From Cruorifilaria tuberocauda (Eukaryota > Nematoda > Chromadorea > Rhabditida > Onchocercidae): a stretch of DNA of 64,000 nt. Within the stretch, counting starts at the first letter, position 1; every line of letters starts with the position of its first letter. The position numbers were made by a program, and so were the translations under genes. Shown piece after piece: positions 13,939 to 25,398 of the stretch. The notes beneath the pieces are model-generated. The model did not search any database. It worked only from the letters and a program-made list of their open reading frames with translations, and was not told the origin of the DNA. The stretch spans positions 124,001 to 188,000 of the forward strand of contig JABVXU010000031.1 of NCBI GenBank assembly GCA_013365365.1, in the 5' to 3' direction.

Positions 13939-15021
13939 TCACCTTTCCTTCCCAAATAGAAATGAAAAATAAATAGGTAATCGATAAATGAGAAGGATAA
14001 TTGAGATAAAGGTTAAGCAAGAATTTTTAAGGTACAAAAAAAATCTGAAATTTCGAATTCAAAACAATGTAAACAAATATAAGCAATCGTCATCGCGTTT
14101 TTTGCCCTCTTATCTCTTCTCCAACAAATTTTCTGATATTTTCACAATATAATTCTTTATCTTTCATCTTTTTTAAAAGGGTAATTATAAACGGAGATAA
14201 TTAATAAATAACTTAAAGTTCATAAGTACCATTCTATCGTATAAAATTAATTACCTGTCACTTATAAATGTATTATTTAAAAAGATATGAAGTTAGTTGT
14301 CGGCTTATTTGAAAACTTATGTTGATTAATAAAATACCTTCTTTAAACTCATCGCATAATGTTTAAGCTTCTCATTCTGATATTTTAAATCAGCTTTTGG
14401 TTGCTATGACGATTCCTTCGAGTTGATTGGATTTCAGACGGCAAATACAAACCAATGCAATTCCATAAATATTAGATAATCAAACTGTGAAATAAACAAT
14501 ACACATAATATGCTAACAATTACTTTTCTTCTTATTTATGCAGTAAGACATTATTCATACATTTTATCTCTTGGTTACTTTAATCGATTAATAAATTGAT
14601 CAAAATAATAACTTTCTTTCTTCTCTTTGAAAAATAAATTTTTAGTAAAGAATTTTAATAACATAATAATAATTAAATTAATATTTATAATTTCACTTTA
14701 TTCAAAGCAAAATATTTGTTAAATGGAAAGCTCTCTGTTTTGATGTAAAAAATTCGCATCCATTAAAAAAAAAACTTGTTAAATTTGAAATATTAATGAT
14801 ACTGATAAGTCATTGCATTGTTTACAAAAAAAATGCGAATAAATTAGAGTGATATCTTGAATGATGACAACATTCTTAATAAAAATGAATACCCTAGCCT
14901 GATATAATATAAGAAATATTATTGGTAACGGAAATAATTTTAGGGTTTATTATTTGACGTATCTATTACTAAATTTCATTGATTTAATCTCATGGTTGCA
15001 ATCAGAAAAATAATTTTGACA

Positions 15022-15140
15022 GCTTTTAGACATATTGCACATATCAAATATTCACTACTATTAATTGGTAAATGATATTTTAGGATAAAAACAGGTTATA
15101 TTGAATCATAGAAAATAGAAGAAATGCACTTAATATAATT
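15022..15140 (+). repeat. Dispersed direct repeat A, copy 2
   Basis: Second copy of the element at 13821-13938. Shared blocks include TTTAGGATAAAAACAGGTTA and GAAAATAGAAGAAATGCA. The copies diverge abruptly on both sides, giving an approximate element length of 118 bp. Confidence 0.75.
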
Positions 15141-15239
15141 ATGAGTCTTTTAAGCTTTACCGTTTTAATTTGATTTTTTCTTGTTTTTTTTTTTTTTTTC
15201 AAGAAAAGAACTAAAATATAATTTACAGCACTTGTTGTC

Positions 15240-15447
15240 TTATACATGAAAATTCGTATTAACTGGGATGCTACTGATTAGCTGATAATCGAAATAAATG
15301 CTGCCATTCCTAATAGTAACAGTGCGACCCTCTGCTTTGGCTTTTCGTATTTGTGCTTCCAGAGTGGCGGCATCCATTCCTGGAGGAGTTTTAGCTAGTT
15401 CTGTCGCTTGTCTCATCATCATTGCTATACCCAACCCGATACCATAT
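15240..15447 (-). CDS. Terminal exon of an unrecognised small protein
   Basis: Open frame after a GTTTACAG acceptor, giving about 68 residues to a TAA stop. It starts YGIGLGIAMMMRQATELAKT (short hydrophobic stretch), continues with an Ala/Lys/Arg-rich, probably helical segment, and ends polar. Base composition is richer in G and C than the flanks, as in real exons here. I could not find the upstream exon with confidence; the candidate near 16554 does not join cleanly in phase. It lies 2.5 kb upstream of the adenylate kinase on the same strand. I do not recognise the family. Confidence 0.45.
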
Positions 15448-16383
15448 CTGTAAACTTCATATCTTCCGTAAGTTGCGGATAATCAAAATAATTTTAAGCT
15501 TTTAAAATATCTGCATTATCTAATTATGCATAACTTTGCTGATAACTTTTTAGACAAAGTAACTTCATATAGATTATAGTATTTAATGAAATTGAACATA
15601 TTATTCTTAAAAAAGATTGTAATACTTTCCAGAGGGTATTTTTATTTTTACAAGTATTGAAAATTTTGCTGATTTAAATTCTCAATTTAATTCTCATCTT
15701 TCCCTTAATTTATTGCTACTCCATATATCTTTCAATTTTACTTTTGTTTAAGAGTAAGCTTAAAAAAGAAGGCAAATGAGATTCGTTATCCTTTTTGATT
15801 TAATTTTGCCCTTTGGACATTCGAAGTGAATAGAACGTTAAAGTGTTTGTTAAGTGCATTTATTCAATTTTATTCTATTTTTAGTTGAAAATAAATGAAA
15901 GGTTTCAATAATTTAAACTTGATTATTAACTTAGCTATTCATCGCTAATAATATTCCTGGAGAAACATTTTTAAATATTAGAATTTTTATGAAACATTTT
16001 CATATTAGATTACAACTAAAAAAAATGAAATATCAAATATCGCTCATAATTCGTAGCATTTAAAGTGTAATAGATTCAAATCATTTGGAATTTGACAAAA
16101 AGTATTTAATGAAAGTTGGATGGTTTGTTGAAAAATTCCTTGCTAGGTTTCACTCATTTGCTTTGATATAGAAAAATGATATATTCAAATTTTATCAATT
16201 AGAGGTTATTAATTACTGGAATTATCACTAAGAGTTTCAATTAATATAATTGATAAATAAATGATAAATTATAAATAAATAGTAGAATTGTAAGAAAGAA
16301 GAAGAGATGCAAGTATGTTATAACGTTAAGTAATAGAATGAAAAATATCATTTTTCCCGAAATGAAATATTTGTAAAAAACAT

Positions 16384-16554
16384 TTAAATTAAATTCAATT
16401 CAAATTTTTCTATAATTAAAATTCTTCCGTTTGGATTTATAGAAAATATACGGTGAATTTCGGCGCAAATCGTGATGAATTGACGGTTGTTGCAAGTTAT
16501 CAAGCTGTTCCACATGCTGTTGATCATCCGATGAGCAGCATAAGCCCATTTCAT
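16384..16554 (-). CDS. Possible exon, unrecognised (doubtful)
   Basis: Reading frame on - starting at ATG 16552-16554, directly after a CAG that could be a splice or trans-splice acceptor, with MKWAYAAHRMINSMWNSL followed by a Cys-containing stretch. The first 120 bases are clearly richer in G and C than the flanks, which is the only argument for coding. It runs on to a stop without a good donor, and it does not join in phase to the exon at 15447. It may be noncoding. Confidence 0.2.
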   Translation of the reverse strand: MKWAYAAHRMINSMWNSLITCNNRQFITICAEIHRIFSINPNGRILIIEKFELNLI

Positions 16555-16666
16555 CTGGACGGATTTAAAAAGAAAATTGAAAATAAGAGAATTATTGCAA
16601 GCTCTTAGCAGATTGTCATAGCTGTGAATTAAAATAACTGACACATGTCAACTGTTTAAGTCCACG

Positions 16667-16759
16667 ACAGTAGCAGCTGAATTGGCCATCAAACTGTCAA
16701 TAATTATAAATTAAGCTCATGAATGATAGCACCAACTCCAAACTAAGTTAGAGCAAAAA
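16667..16759 (+). repeat. Dispersed direct repeat B, copy 1
   Basis: About 93 bp containing TAGCAGCTGAATTGGCCATC and AACTCCAAACTAAGTTAGAG, repeated in the same orientation at 16993-17089 with roughly ten differences. The 330 bases between the copies are not repeated. Confidence 0.75.
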
Positions 16760-16992
16760 ACCGCTTTCCATTTTCCACTTATCGCAGCTTTGCTTCTCCT
16801 AGGATTATTTAAATTTAATTTAAGCTTCGGGGCGATAAAGCATAAAATTGAACTTCTTGATTGGAAGATGCTCAGAACAAGAGGAAATCAAACAGACACA
16901 AAGGAAACTGCTAGGCCTTCCCATTTTGTGCTTTAACAATATGGCTTAATGTTCCAGCAATTTTGCTCAATTTTAGATGTTACAAAAGTTTA

Positions 16993-17089
16993 TGACATTA
17001 GCAGCTGAATTGGCCATCAAACTGTTAATAATTATAAATTAAGTCTATTATTCATAAATAGCATTAACTCCAAATTAAGTTAGAACAAA
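16993..17089 (+). repeat. Dispersed direct repeat B, copy 2
   Basis: Partner of 16667-16759, sharing the GCAGCTGAATTGGCCATCAA core and the ATAATTATAAATTAAG block. No open frame spans either copy. Confidence 0.75.
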
Positions 17090-18285
17090 GATGTCGCTAA
17101 TTAATCATAGGAAAATGAAATTTTATGTGAGAGATTTAACTGCCGAATAAATATTATTTACAGTCCAGATATAGCTCAGTGTGATTAGTAGTTCAGAAAT
17201 TATTTCTTGCTAGTTGACTTGAAACAAACTGTCCGGCACTGAAACGGTCATTTCAGTATTTCTGAAATATTATTGAGCGAATAAATTTTAATGGAACAGT
17301 TGATGGATGATTTTTGGAAATGAAAGTGGCCGATCAGGTTAGAAATCATTCCATCAGATCCAATCGGATCAACTAATCCATTTCTTTATGATTTGCTATC
17401 CTCTTCTAAACTAAATCACTTATTCTGTTTTAACAGCTACACAATTTTTGAATTTTTTTCTCCTCAACTTCTTTTCCTCACTTTTTTTCCTCAACTTCTA
17501 TCAAATATTCAGCCAACTGATAAAATTAATTGACCAATTGATATATCCATTTACCGTCATTGCAAGCATTTCAGGTTTACTTTCAGTTCAAGAGTTATTT
17601 AAGTTATCTGACCGAAACAACTGAAAAACTAAGTCATTCTAAAATTCAATTTCTTAATTTTTTGTGTTTTCTTTTTCATTTGTTCAGTTCTAACATTCGA
17701 TTTTGCTTTGAAACAAAATTTTGAAAAGATTTTCATCTGAAGTTGATTTTTAAGCTATAGCAATTATTCAAATTCAATCATTTATTCTGACAAAATATCT
17801 GAAAAAAGAAATCTCCATCATAATCAAATTGAATACATCAAATTGATAATGCAAATATGATTTGCTCATTCGTAATGTTTCCATCTCAACAAATATCATC
17901 TAATCAGAATCATTTGACCAAAAAGCAATAATTTCAATTTAAATTGATCATTATAATATCTTTATTCGTAATAGTTATTTCATTCGTTCGATAAATTTAA
18001 TAAATAACCGAAAACCGATCATTCGTTTCAACAATTCACTCCTCCTCTTCACCCAGAACAAAATATTATCCAGTGCAAATTGAACGTATCAATTACGACA
18101 CGCAAATTAACCATTTTACCAAACAAATTTTAGCTATTTTTAAAAGATTTAGCGTTTCAGAAGAAGGCCGCACTATATATTGGCACATAAATAGGCTTTT
18201 ACAGTTTTCAAAAGCATTGTTGTTGATTTTGTGCAGTACTTAAAGTTTCATGCATGTTTTGAAGTTACGCTCTTTTGTAGGGGAT

Positions 18286-20671
18286 ATGTTAAATCGACGA
18301 CGTCGACATCAGACACCAACATTCCTGGAAGGTACACCAGGTAGATACCTGAGGAGAGAGGCACCTCCGTCTCTACCTACTTGTGATGGTCAGTTTCTTC
18401 GTTGTTTCCTCTTTTTATCATTTTTATCGTATAGAAATATCTTAAATCATTACTCAAAAGGATGCTGAGAAGAGTTCCAAAAAGCTTTAAGGTCTTTGAA
18501 ACAATATACCTTTTTGTAAATCAGTATTTTATTTCGTCTCTCTCAGTTTCTCTCCTTTCCTTTTCTCTTGAATTTATTTGGATATTTCAGTGATCCGAGG
18601 AATTCTCTGAAACAGGCATACTTTAGGTGTAATTCAAGGTATCCAAGCTGATTTGCAACAATTGGCCCACTCTTCTCAAAGCTTGCAATATATCGGAAAC
18701 GATGTCAATAGCTATCGGGTGAAGCGAAATTCCGTTCGTACAAAACCAGAATTGTCATCACAAAGTTTCAATGAAAGTCGAACATCCAGCCAATATCTGT
18801 CAAAAAAGGGTCTTACTTCATCACTTAGCATCGGCAATGTAGTTCAGGTTTGATAATTTTAACATCTTTGGACAGTTTATCAAGAATTTCCGCCATTTGT
18901 TAGGTCAGTGAAAAGTGGTATGAGTCGTAATTTTAGCATGGTGCACAAGCAGCAAATACAGAAAATGGCGAACAACGCTTGGTATCCGTTTCATTGCAGA
19001 GTTTGCCAGGTATCTGTATGTATTTTTGAGTTATACGAAACTTTTACGCTTTTGTGAAATAAGTCTTGAAATATACCAAAAGAAACCGAAATCATTAGTC
19101 TAATTTATTAAACTTGTGTTTTGTCAAATAAGTGAAACCTATTGGTTTCTGCACTCATGTTTAGCAAATTATAAGTAAGTTGTTAATTGTAGCAAGATCT
19201 AGGTCGTTCGATAAGTGCACCATTTGCTGGGGAGAAAATAGCTGGTGGAGTGCTGAAGGAAGACCTCATATTGCCACCCAATTGGGCTGTCGAAGTGACA
19301 CCAGAAGGAATTCGGTTTCTTTTGCAAATTTTTTTCTTATCCTAATAAATACGGTGATTGATAATGTACTTTTACTTTTGAGATATGAAGTATAACATTT
19401 GGTTATCTTTATACTGCAAATATTTTCAGTATTTCCTTCTTAACAAACATTATCTAATCAAACCTATATAATTTTGTTATCAAATATATTTCATACAAGT
19501 ATACATGTCTTGTTCAAAGAGTTTTTAGGCATTAAAATAATTTTCTATTCATCTTTACATTTGTTGTTTTTCTTATCTATTCTACTAAGCATATTTATAT
19601 ATGTTTAGCATCCTTTTTTTACTTTTCTGTTACAGTTACTATGTGGATCACAATAATAGACGAACACATTGGATTCATCCTCTTGTTAAAGAAAATTTGC
19701 CATTGGGATGGATAAAGAAATTTGATTCGATTAATGGAGTGACATATTACAAGTAATATTTCTAGTGATTTTACTTTTTACTCCTTTTGGAAACAAGTAA
19801 ATCTGTAAATTTTTGTCATATTAATTACATAAAATAGGCGGATTAAAATGGAATCTTTTAGTAAGTTAGATGGTCGAACGCAGTTAGAACATCCTGGCTT
19901 AGCGACACCTGTAAATTGCGCACAGAGTAATTCTACAGCACATTTGACACAGCGTGCCGAAAGCACGATTGAAAAGTTAAACATTATCGGTGAAGGTATG
20001 TTAATTAATACCTCAGTGTTGAATATAATTTAGCGAAGGATACATAGTTTTAGAAATGAAAAAAATTTTTACATTTTTAAGTTTACACATTGGTAAACAA
20101 ACTTTATATATTTAGTATCTTTATCACTGTATTCCCGATGAATACAATATTTGGAGGAGGAGTGATTATTTTGTGGTACTTGATAAAAATTTTTTATTCA
20201 TTCAATTATATTTAGATTATATAAATTTTCGTCTAATAAAATTATCTACGTCAATTACAGATATCCCAGATTGGCTCCGTTTATACTCTCGTGCTCCGTA
20301 TGAATTAGATCATTTGTTAGAGGTTTAGTTCATCTTAACATTTTTTTAATTATGATGTTGAGAGCACTAATATTTTACGAAATAACAAAGTAGCGAACAC
20401 AAATCTTAGTTTACAAATCGATACATCTTTTATTATCTCATAGGATGTATTGGTCTTCAATTATAAGTAACAAAGATGACCTTGAAACGGATTACAGTGG
20501 CCGTTATTTCGTTTGCCTCAACTGGAGCAGTATGATAGTCAACTGATGAAGTTATATAAGCAAGAAGGTATTGATATTGCAATCAAGTATGAACGTTTTC
20601 GGCGTGAAATCAATCGTGAAATTGCACGACGACAACAGAAATTTCTGGCATCTGCTAGTGTACTTCAGTAA
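18286..20671 (+). CDS. SAV1: Salvador homologue, WW and SARAH domain scaffold of the Hippo pathway
   Basis: Salvador binds Hippo/MST kinases through its SARAH helix and promotes phosphorylation of Warts/LATS. Predicted exons: 18286-18388, 18627-18847, 18937-18981, 19193-19314, 19636-19752, 19838-19995, 20261-20322 and 20498-20671, giving 333 residues with consistent phases. The start MLNRRRR resembles the family start, and TTTTGTAG just upstream could be a trans-splice acceptor. Residues 150-181 form WW1 (LPPNW, RYYVDHNNRRTHWIHP). WW2 (LPLGW to LEHP) is degenerate, lacking the second Trp, as in other Salvadors. DIPDWLRLYSRAP (from residue 256) is the block preceding SARAH, and residues 277-333 are the SARAH coiled coil. 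The exon 3 donor is a choice: the stronger-looking CAG|GTATCT at 19009 breaks the frame, while TTG|GTATCC at 18981 keeps it. At 333 residues it is slightly shorter than the vertebrate protein. Confidence 0.93.
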
Positions 20672-21744
20672 TAAAGTTCGTTGTTTAGTTTTTTTTTTAA
20701 TTTACGGTATTTTTTTAAGGGGATATCTCTTGTTTCTAAAAGCGCTGGAAATAGTTTAAAATTTCCTTGGTTTTGACTTTAATTTTTAAGATTAGTTCAT
20801 TCGATTTTGGTATCTTCCAAGTAAATATATTTCCGGATGAAAAATCTCTGTAGAATTATCCCACAAAGGGATCTGTGAGAGAGTGGAATGGTCTAAATTT
20901 ATTAGTATACCAAAGATTTTAGAACTATTTATTTTTTTCATATATTTTAATATATAAGTGCATCAACATTTACTATTGTTTTGTAGGGAATGCATTATTT
21001 TGATCTTCATTCATGTTAAGCTTTCTCATAAATATAACTTTGTTGAAAAGAGTTTTTATGAAATTACTAAATGACTTTAAAAATCTAGTGGCTGTAGCTA
21101 AATCTGAAAATATTGTTTTTCGATATTGAGATTTCATGTTGGCTGTGCTCAAATATATTTTTCAGGTTTAATGTTAAGGAAAAGTTCCATTCATTTAGGG
21201 ATAAGTACTAAAAAAAAATTCTCTTATAATGTATGACTGTTTCATGTATAAATGTAGTATGTCATTCTGTTAAGTATTTATAAATTCCTTGTTATTGTAG
21301 AGGTTGAAAAAGAAATATTTTCGATACTGTTAGTTTAAATGCCAAGTTGTGCTCAGAATTTTCAAGATTTCAGTGATCAGTATAATAAACTGAAATCTAT
21401 GCGCTCATATGACGGTTTTATTTCACGACCTCATAAATGTATTGTGTCTTACTGTTTTTTTTGGCATACTGCCTCTTACTTTACCATATTTCATATTTTA
21501 GCATGTTTTTTGGATTCTGTTCTGTTTCGCAATTTGAAATAGGATTTCATGTAAATTAGACTCCGATGCTACTGTGAAGTGCATGGAAATATGTGTGAAA
21601 ATACAGCAGTTATTGTTTAATTTATATATTTATTTATTAGTTTCGCATTTGCGTGTCCATAATCATGATAAGAAAAAATAATAACAAGATTTCTAGTTGG
21701 AATTGGAAGTGACAAATCATTAAAGTCGTATCAGTGATTAGAGT
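20672..21744. other. 3' flank of Salvador, no gene seen
   Basis: AT-rich, T-rich sequence with no coding frame that I trust. AATAAA overlaps the Salvador stop codon, so the real poly(A) signal is probably further on. Confidence 0.5.
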
Positions 21745-21876
21745 ATGCCACGCAAATCTGCTAAAGAACTGTCAAAAGATATGGAACAAAGTAATGCGAG
21801 TGGGATATTGGAGGAATCGAGAACGGATCGACTAACGTTGCTATGTGAGAGGATAAATGAACAAAAGGAAAACTAA
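21745..21876 (+). CDS. Short ORF, 43 residues, unrecognised
   Basis: ATG at 21745 gives a hydrophilic peptide beginning MPRKSAKELSKDMEQS and ending in ERINEQKEN before TAA. Codon composition (GC-containing third positions, few homopolymers) differs from the surrounding noncoding sequence. It could be a stand-alone small gene, the first exon of a gene with the frame at 22000-22155, or chance. No good splice donor is visible at its end. No family is recognised. Confidence 0.25.
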   Translation: MPRKSAKELSKDMEQSNASGILEESRTDRLTLLCERINEQKEN

Positions 21877-21999
21877 TTAGTGAAATCACAATGTGAAAGG
21901 GATAAGTGATATGGAAAAAGGAAAGGGACAATGAAATGATAGTGCAACACCTGTGAAGCATGTTGTGCACTGAATTCGCTGGCACGGATAAGAACAGAA

Positions 22000-22155
22000 A
22001 TGCCAGACGAGATCCGCTGTGTATGCTGCAAGAAGGCGCTGTTTTCGAAGATATCGCCGAGAGTTGTCGGGAAAGAAGTGTGGTTTTCTAATTCTTCATT
22101 TCGAGAGCTTTCCCTATCGTTTGTGGAAAGCGAGAATGGACACGAAGAGGGATAG
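22000..22155 (+). CDS. Short ORF, 51 residues, with Cys cluster, unrecognised
   Basis: ATG at 22000 gives MPDEIRCVCCKKALFSKISP and continues Ser/Glu-rich to TAG. The CxCC cluster near the start could bind metal, but there is no second Cys pair to complete a known zinc fold. The region is about 45% GC, against about 30% around it. It ends 116 bases before the tRNA-Sec gene. A 112-codon frame on the opposite strand (21873-22211) overlaps it, so which strand (if either) is coding is uncertain. Confidence 0.25.
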   Translation: MPDEIRCVCCKKALFSKISPRVVGKEVWFSNSSFRELSLSFVESENGHEEG

Positions 22156-22271
22156 TTGTTCAGTGGAGGCGCAGACACCGAGATACTTAATTTGTTGTCA
22201 TTTAGAACCACTCATCGTTGAATGAAAATAAATGAAAGGTTAGATAAGGTGAGGCGTCAGAGGGCGTCCAT

Positions 22272-22358
22272 GCCCGGATGAATCTCGGTGGTCCGAGATG
22301 CAGGCTTCAAACCTGCAGCCGTTTAGCGACGGAGTGGTTCGATTCCGCCTTCCGGGTG
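22272..22358 (+). tRNA. tRNA-Sec (selenocysteine, anticodon TCA)
   Basis: 87-nt gene beginning GCCCGGATGAA and ending TCCGGGT plus discriminator G. The 5' and 3' ends pair as a 7-bp acceptor stem (last pair G-T). The anticodon stem GCAGG/CCTGC frames the loop CTTCAAA with TCA at 22307-22309. The long variable arm (GCCGTTTAGCGACGGA region) and GTGGTTCGATTCCGCC T-arm are as in animal tRNA-Sec. This tRNA is charged with serine, converted to selenocysteine, and inserted at UGA codons, so the organism should make at least one selenoprotein. No T-run of four or more follows within at least 100 bases. Confidence 0.97.
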
Positions 22359-22796
22359 TTGTTCATTCGTTAAATGAACCTCCTACTTTGCCAGCTGGCG
22401 AATAATTTATTATCCAGAATGAAGTAAACCGAATCACAACTTCGTATACGATCTGAACTGACCATTAGTCTAACTGGCTTCTCATTGTATATGGAATGAA
22501 GCAAATAACAAAAGCATTCTTGGGAAGGTATTATTTCTCAGACTATTAATATTATTCATTCAATCTTCCGAAATGTAAATCATCCTGAATCGAAAGGTTG
22601 CAGAATAAATACAACGAATAGGAAAAGAAGGAGAGGAGGGTATTTTATTTAACAAAATCATGTTTATCAAAAATTTAATGTTATTTTATTTGAAATCTTA
22701 TCAACAAGCGGAAGAATGGAAAAAAAATTGTTCTGATATGCAATAAAATTACTAAAAAATAATTTCAAATAGAATTAAAATTATATTCTTATTCAA
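22359..22796. other. Spacer after tRNA-Sec
   Basis: Begins with a 6-bp perfect stem GTTCAT/ATGAAC (22361-22366 with 22374-22379) and then a 10-bp palindrome GCCAGCTGGC near 22390. Otherwise AT-rich with no ORF. It contains the 3' end of the convergent gene at 22797-25398. Confidence 0.5.
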
Positions 22797-25398
22797 TCAA
22801 TAGAAAATAATATGTGCCTTACTTTTACTAGCATTTAACTGAATGCCAGTAATACTACGTTTATAAGATATTTTTCGCCTGACAATATACCATTCCATGA
22901 AAATTGCTAAAAAAAAGAGGAGAATACATAAGCAAAATATAAGAATTGCCCAGGTGGGCACGACGTGCGATCGGACGCCACCGCCCAGAAGGCAGAAATC
23001 ACGTAATGAATGACCGAGTCGCTCGATTAAATCAGCAATCACCATGTGCAATGGCCAACCTGTACATTGTCTTCTTATCAGTTCCATTCCACAAAGGCCA
23101 GTACTAATTTAACTTCATGCTTTTGAAATCTCTAGTTCTTGAAATCACTCATTTGTAAACAACTGTTTGGCTATTTAATGGATGTAGCTGTACGTTAAGC
23201 ATAATTATGCATCGATTGAAAATGTTAATTTGTTTTTGTTATCATCCAACCTATCTAATAGTTTGATGATTGAAAACTAAATGAACACCTGTTAAAATAT
23301 CATTGATATTACCTTGAAGGATATTGTTTACAGATTCTGACTGGATGTTAAACATTGAAGAAAGCAATCGAAAATCACCTGAAAATTTTACAAATTCTGA
23401 AAAGTTGAATGGTTGATGAATTGCTAATAAGATGCAAAATTATTTATAAATATGTATCTATCGAACTTATCGAAAACATCAAAAAATAAGTGAAACGGTA
23501 TTATACAAAATAAAAGCATTAGAGAGTGTCAATTTTGTAGAAATGGATGATGACAATCTCGATGAAGGATATAAAAGAAGATATAAATTAATTAGTTTAT
23601 CAGTTCATTTGCATATTAAGAGCTGGCATTCTCGTATTCTTCCTTAACTTTAAGCGAAACCATTTCAAATATCTCTTTTGTATCACTGATATTACCTCAT
23701 TCGAATCGATAATCATGATTCTTAGAAGAAAAGCTGACAAACCAGTGTAAATTTTAACGTATGGTAGTTTTCGGACATCATTTGCCAAGCCATCAAGAAT
23801 GATTATAGCGAGAATATTTGGCTGACTGTCGGTTGTATCCTCAAGGAACCAGCGCTTATATAGAGTCGAAGCATAAATCTAAATTGCATAATGGAAAATT
23901 TTACTTTCTATGAATTTTCAATGAACCTTCTAAAATATCTTAAATCCTATTTATTTGCTTATCAAAAGAAATGATACCTTTAGAAAAGTTCGAGCACTAA
24001 TTACGAATTGCTGTACCCTCTCGGCATCCATACGAATGCATTCATCGTCAAACAAGCAACCGTATCCATGCTTATCGCTGTACACTACCGATAAACTTGT
24101 TGGAGGTGCCAATTGGCGCACTAAAATTATAATTTATCAAACTTTTGTTGCACTGCTTGATTGATTTTGACTTCTACTCTGTCTATAATAAATTAGGCTG
24201 CTAAAAGGATGGAAATGAAGTAAACCTCAGTAATATTTTGATATTATCAGAGAGCGAGCATTGCACTTACTTAAGCTCAATAACATTATGCATTCAAAAG
24301 AGCCTAAATTAAACATTAATCAGAGTTTTTGTCCCAAAACTTTTGTCTATACCAAATGAAGCTAAGTGCATCAATGGAGTAACATTTTATCATTCACGAA
24401 CGTAAAATAGAATTAGATAAGAACAATTGCAAACATTTATGCCAATAAATTAAAGTAAGGAATTAATACTGCAATTAAGTAAAAAAAAAAATTTCATTCT
24501 TTAACTTTGTTAAAACTAATAAAAATATTATGGCCAAATTGAAGGAAAAGGATCTTACCAACAAGTATACCCAATGAGAGCGAAGAGTCATTTCTGACCA
24601 GTACTGACCTCAGCTTTTCAAATGCTTCTAGAATAATTGCGGAACCAGACTCGCTAAGTTGCTGATGTAAATCACAAATGAACGGAAGATGAGGCATCAG
24701 ATTACAATACGAACGAAACTAAATTAAACATTCTTGATTCAAATTTATTAAATTCTTTAAAACAAAGTGTATTTTTATTATATTTTTCACTCATGCTAAC
24801 AAATTTTGAATGTTAAAGCATTAGCACAGTTCATAATTGGCTATTGTATGTTTTCTAGGCAGTTCTTGACAACTTTCATCCATTATTAGCTGTTAAATTT
24901 TAAATCAATCGATGAAGAACTTGCAATATTGCTCGTTTATTCAAATTCTTAAATCTCCAAAAATGATCAACTTTAGAAAGTGATCAACAGACTTAGTCCA
25001 CTGCATGGATGTGGTCAATAAATTCAGTTCTCACTTTTTCACGTGGCACACGTAGGAAAAATTTTAATATTCATGGATAAAACATTGATCGCTGGAATGG
25101 AACATAATATGAAAATTTGAAAGCGGGAAGAAGCTATATTACTTATAAAACCTAAGACTCACATTTACCTATAAAATACCAAAATGTTCAAAACAGTGAA
25201 CCAACCCGGAGAGGTTCATAGAGTGGCGATGGAAATGTACATGGTGAAAAAAATAGTAAATTTGGTGTTTGCACTGTCTTGACCATAAATTTGCTGAACA
25301 TGTAGAAAACAGCTGTCAATAAATTCTTCATATCCTTGAAACTGAAACTTTAACTGTTGCTGATACTGCTGCTCTTGACAGTGCCCGTTATTAGTCAT
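22797..25398 (-). CDS. Unrecognised protein with C-terminal membrane segment
   Basis: Multi-exon gene on -. Start ATG at about 25396-25398 (MTNNGHCQEQQYQQQ), downstream of a CTATTTTCAG that could be a trans-splice acceptor. Further exons: about 24557-24717 (FRSYCNLMPHLPFICDLHQQ, ending at GTAAGATC), about 23970-24130 (LAPPTSLSVVYSDKHGYGC), about 23694-23880 (ending IIDSNE at GTAATA), about 23290-23380 and 22797-23095. The last exon has GWPLHMVIADLIERLGHSLR, then one strongly hydrophobic helix (WAILIFCLCILLFFLAIF) and a short basic tail. No signal peptide is seen, so the protein would be anchored by its C-terminus with most of it in the cytosol. The body looks alpha-helical with no motif I know. 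Exon joins are approximate, and the last join is not settled in phase. It is probably a real conserved gene, because exon composition and donors are good. Confidence 0.6.

Larger units (their letters stand above)
12769..15239. other. Gene-free AT-rich spacer upstream of the adenylate kinase
   Basis: About 2.5 kb with no supported gene. It contains a TA dinucleotide run at about 13384-13401, a T-run at about 15184-15199, and both copies of a 118-bp direct repeat (one at each end of the stretch). It probably includes the adenylate kinase promoter; no specific element was recognised. Confidence 0.5.
15448..18285. other. Spacer upstream of Salvador, with repeat pair B
   Basis: About 2.8 kb without a firmly supported gene. 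It holds a possible exon on - (16384-16554) and two copies of repeat B. The promoter of the + strand Salvador gene should lie near its right end; no core element is recognisable. Confidence 0.5.

Noticed and set aside
21873..22211. 112-codon frame on - before tRNA-Sec
   Set aside because: Ser-rich with no similarity and overlapped by a frame on + that looks equally coding; not listed as a gene.
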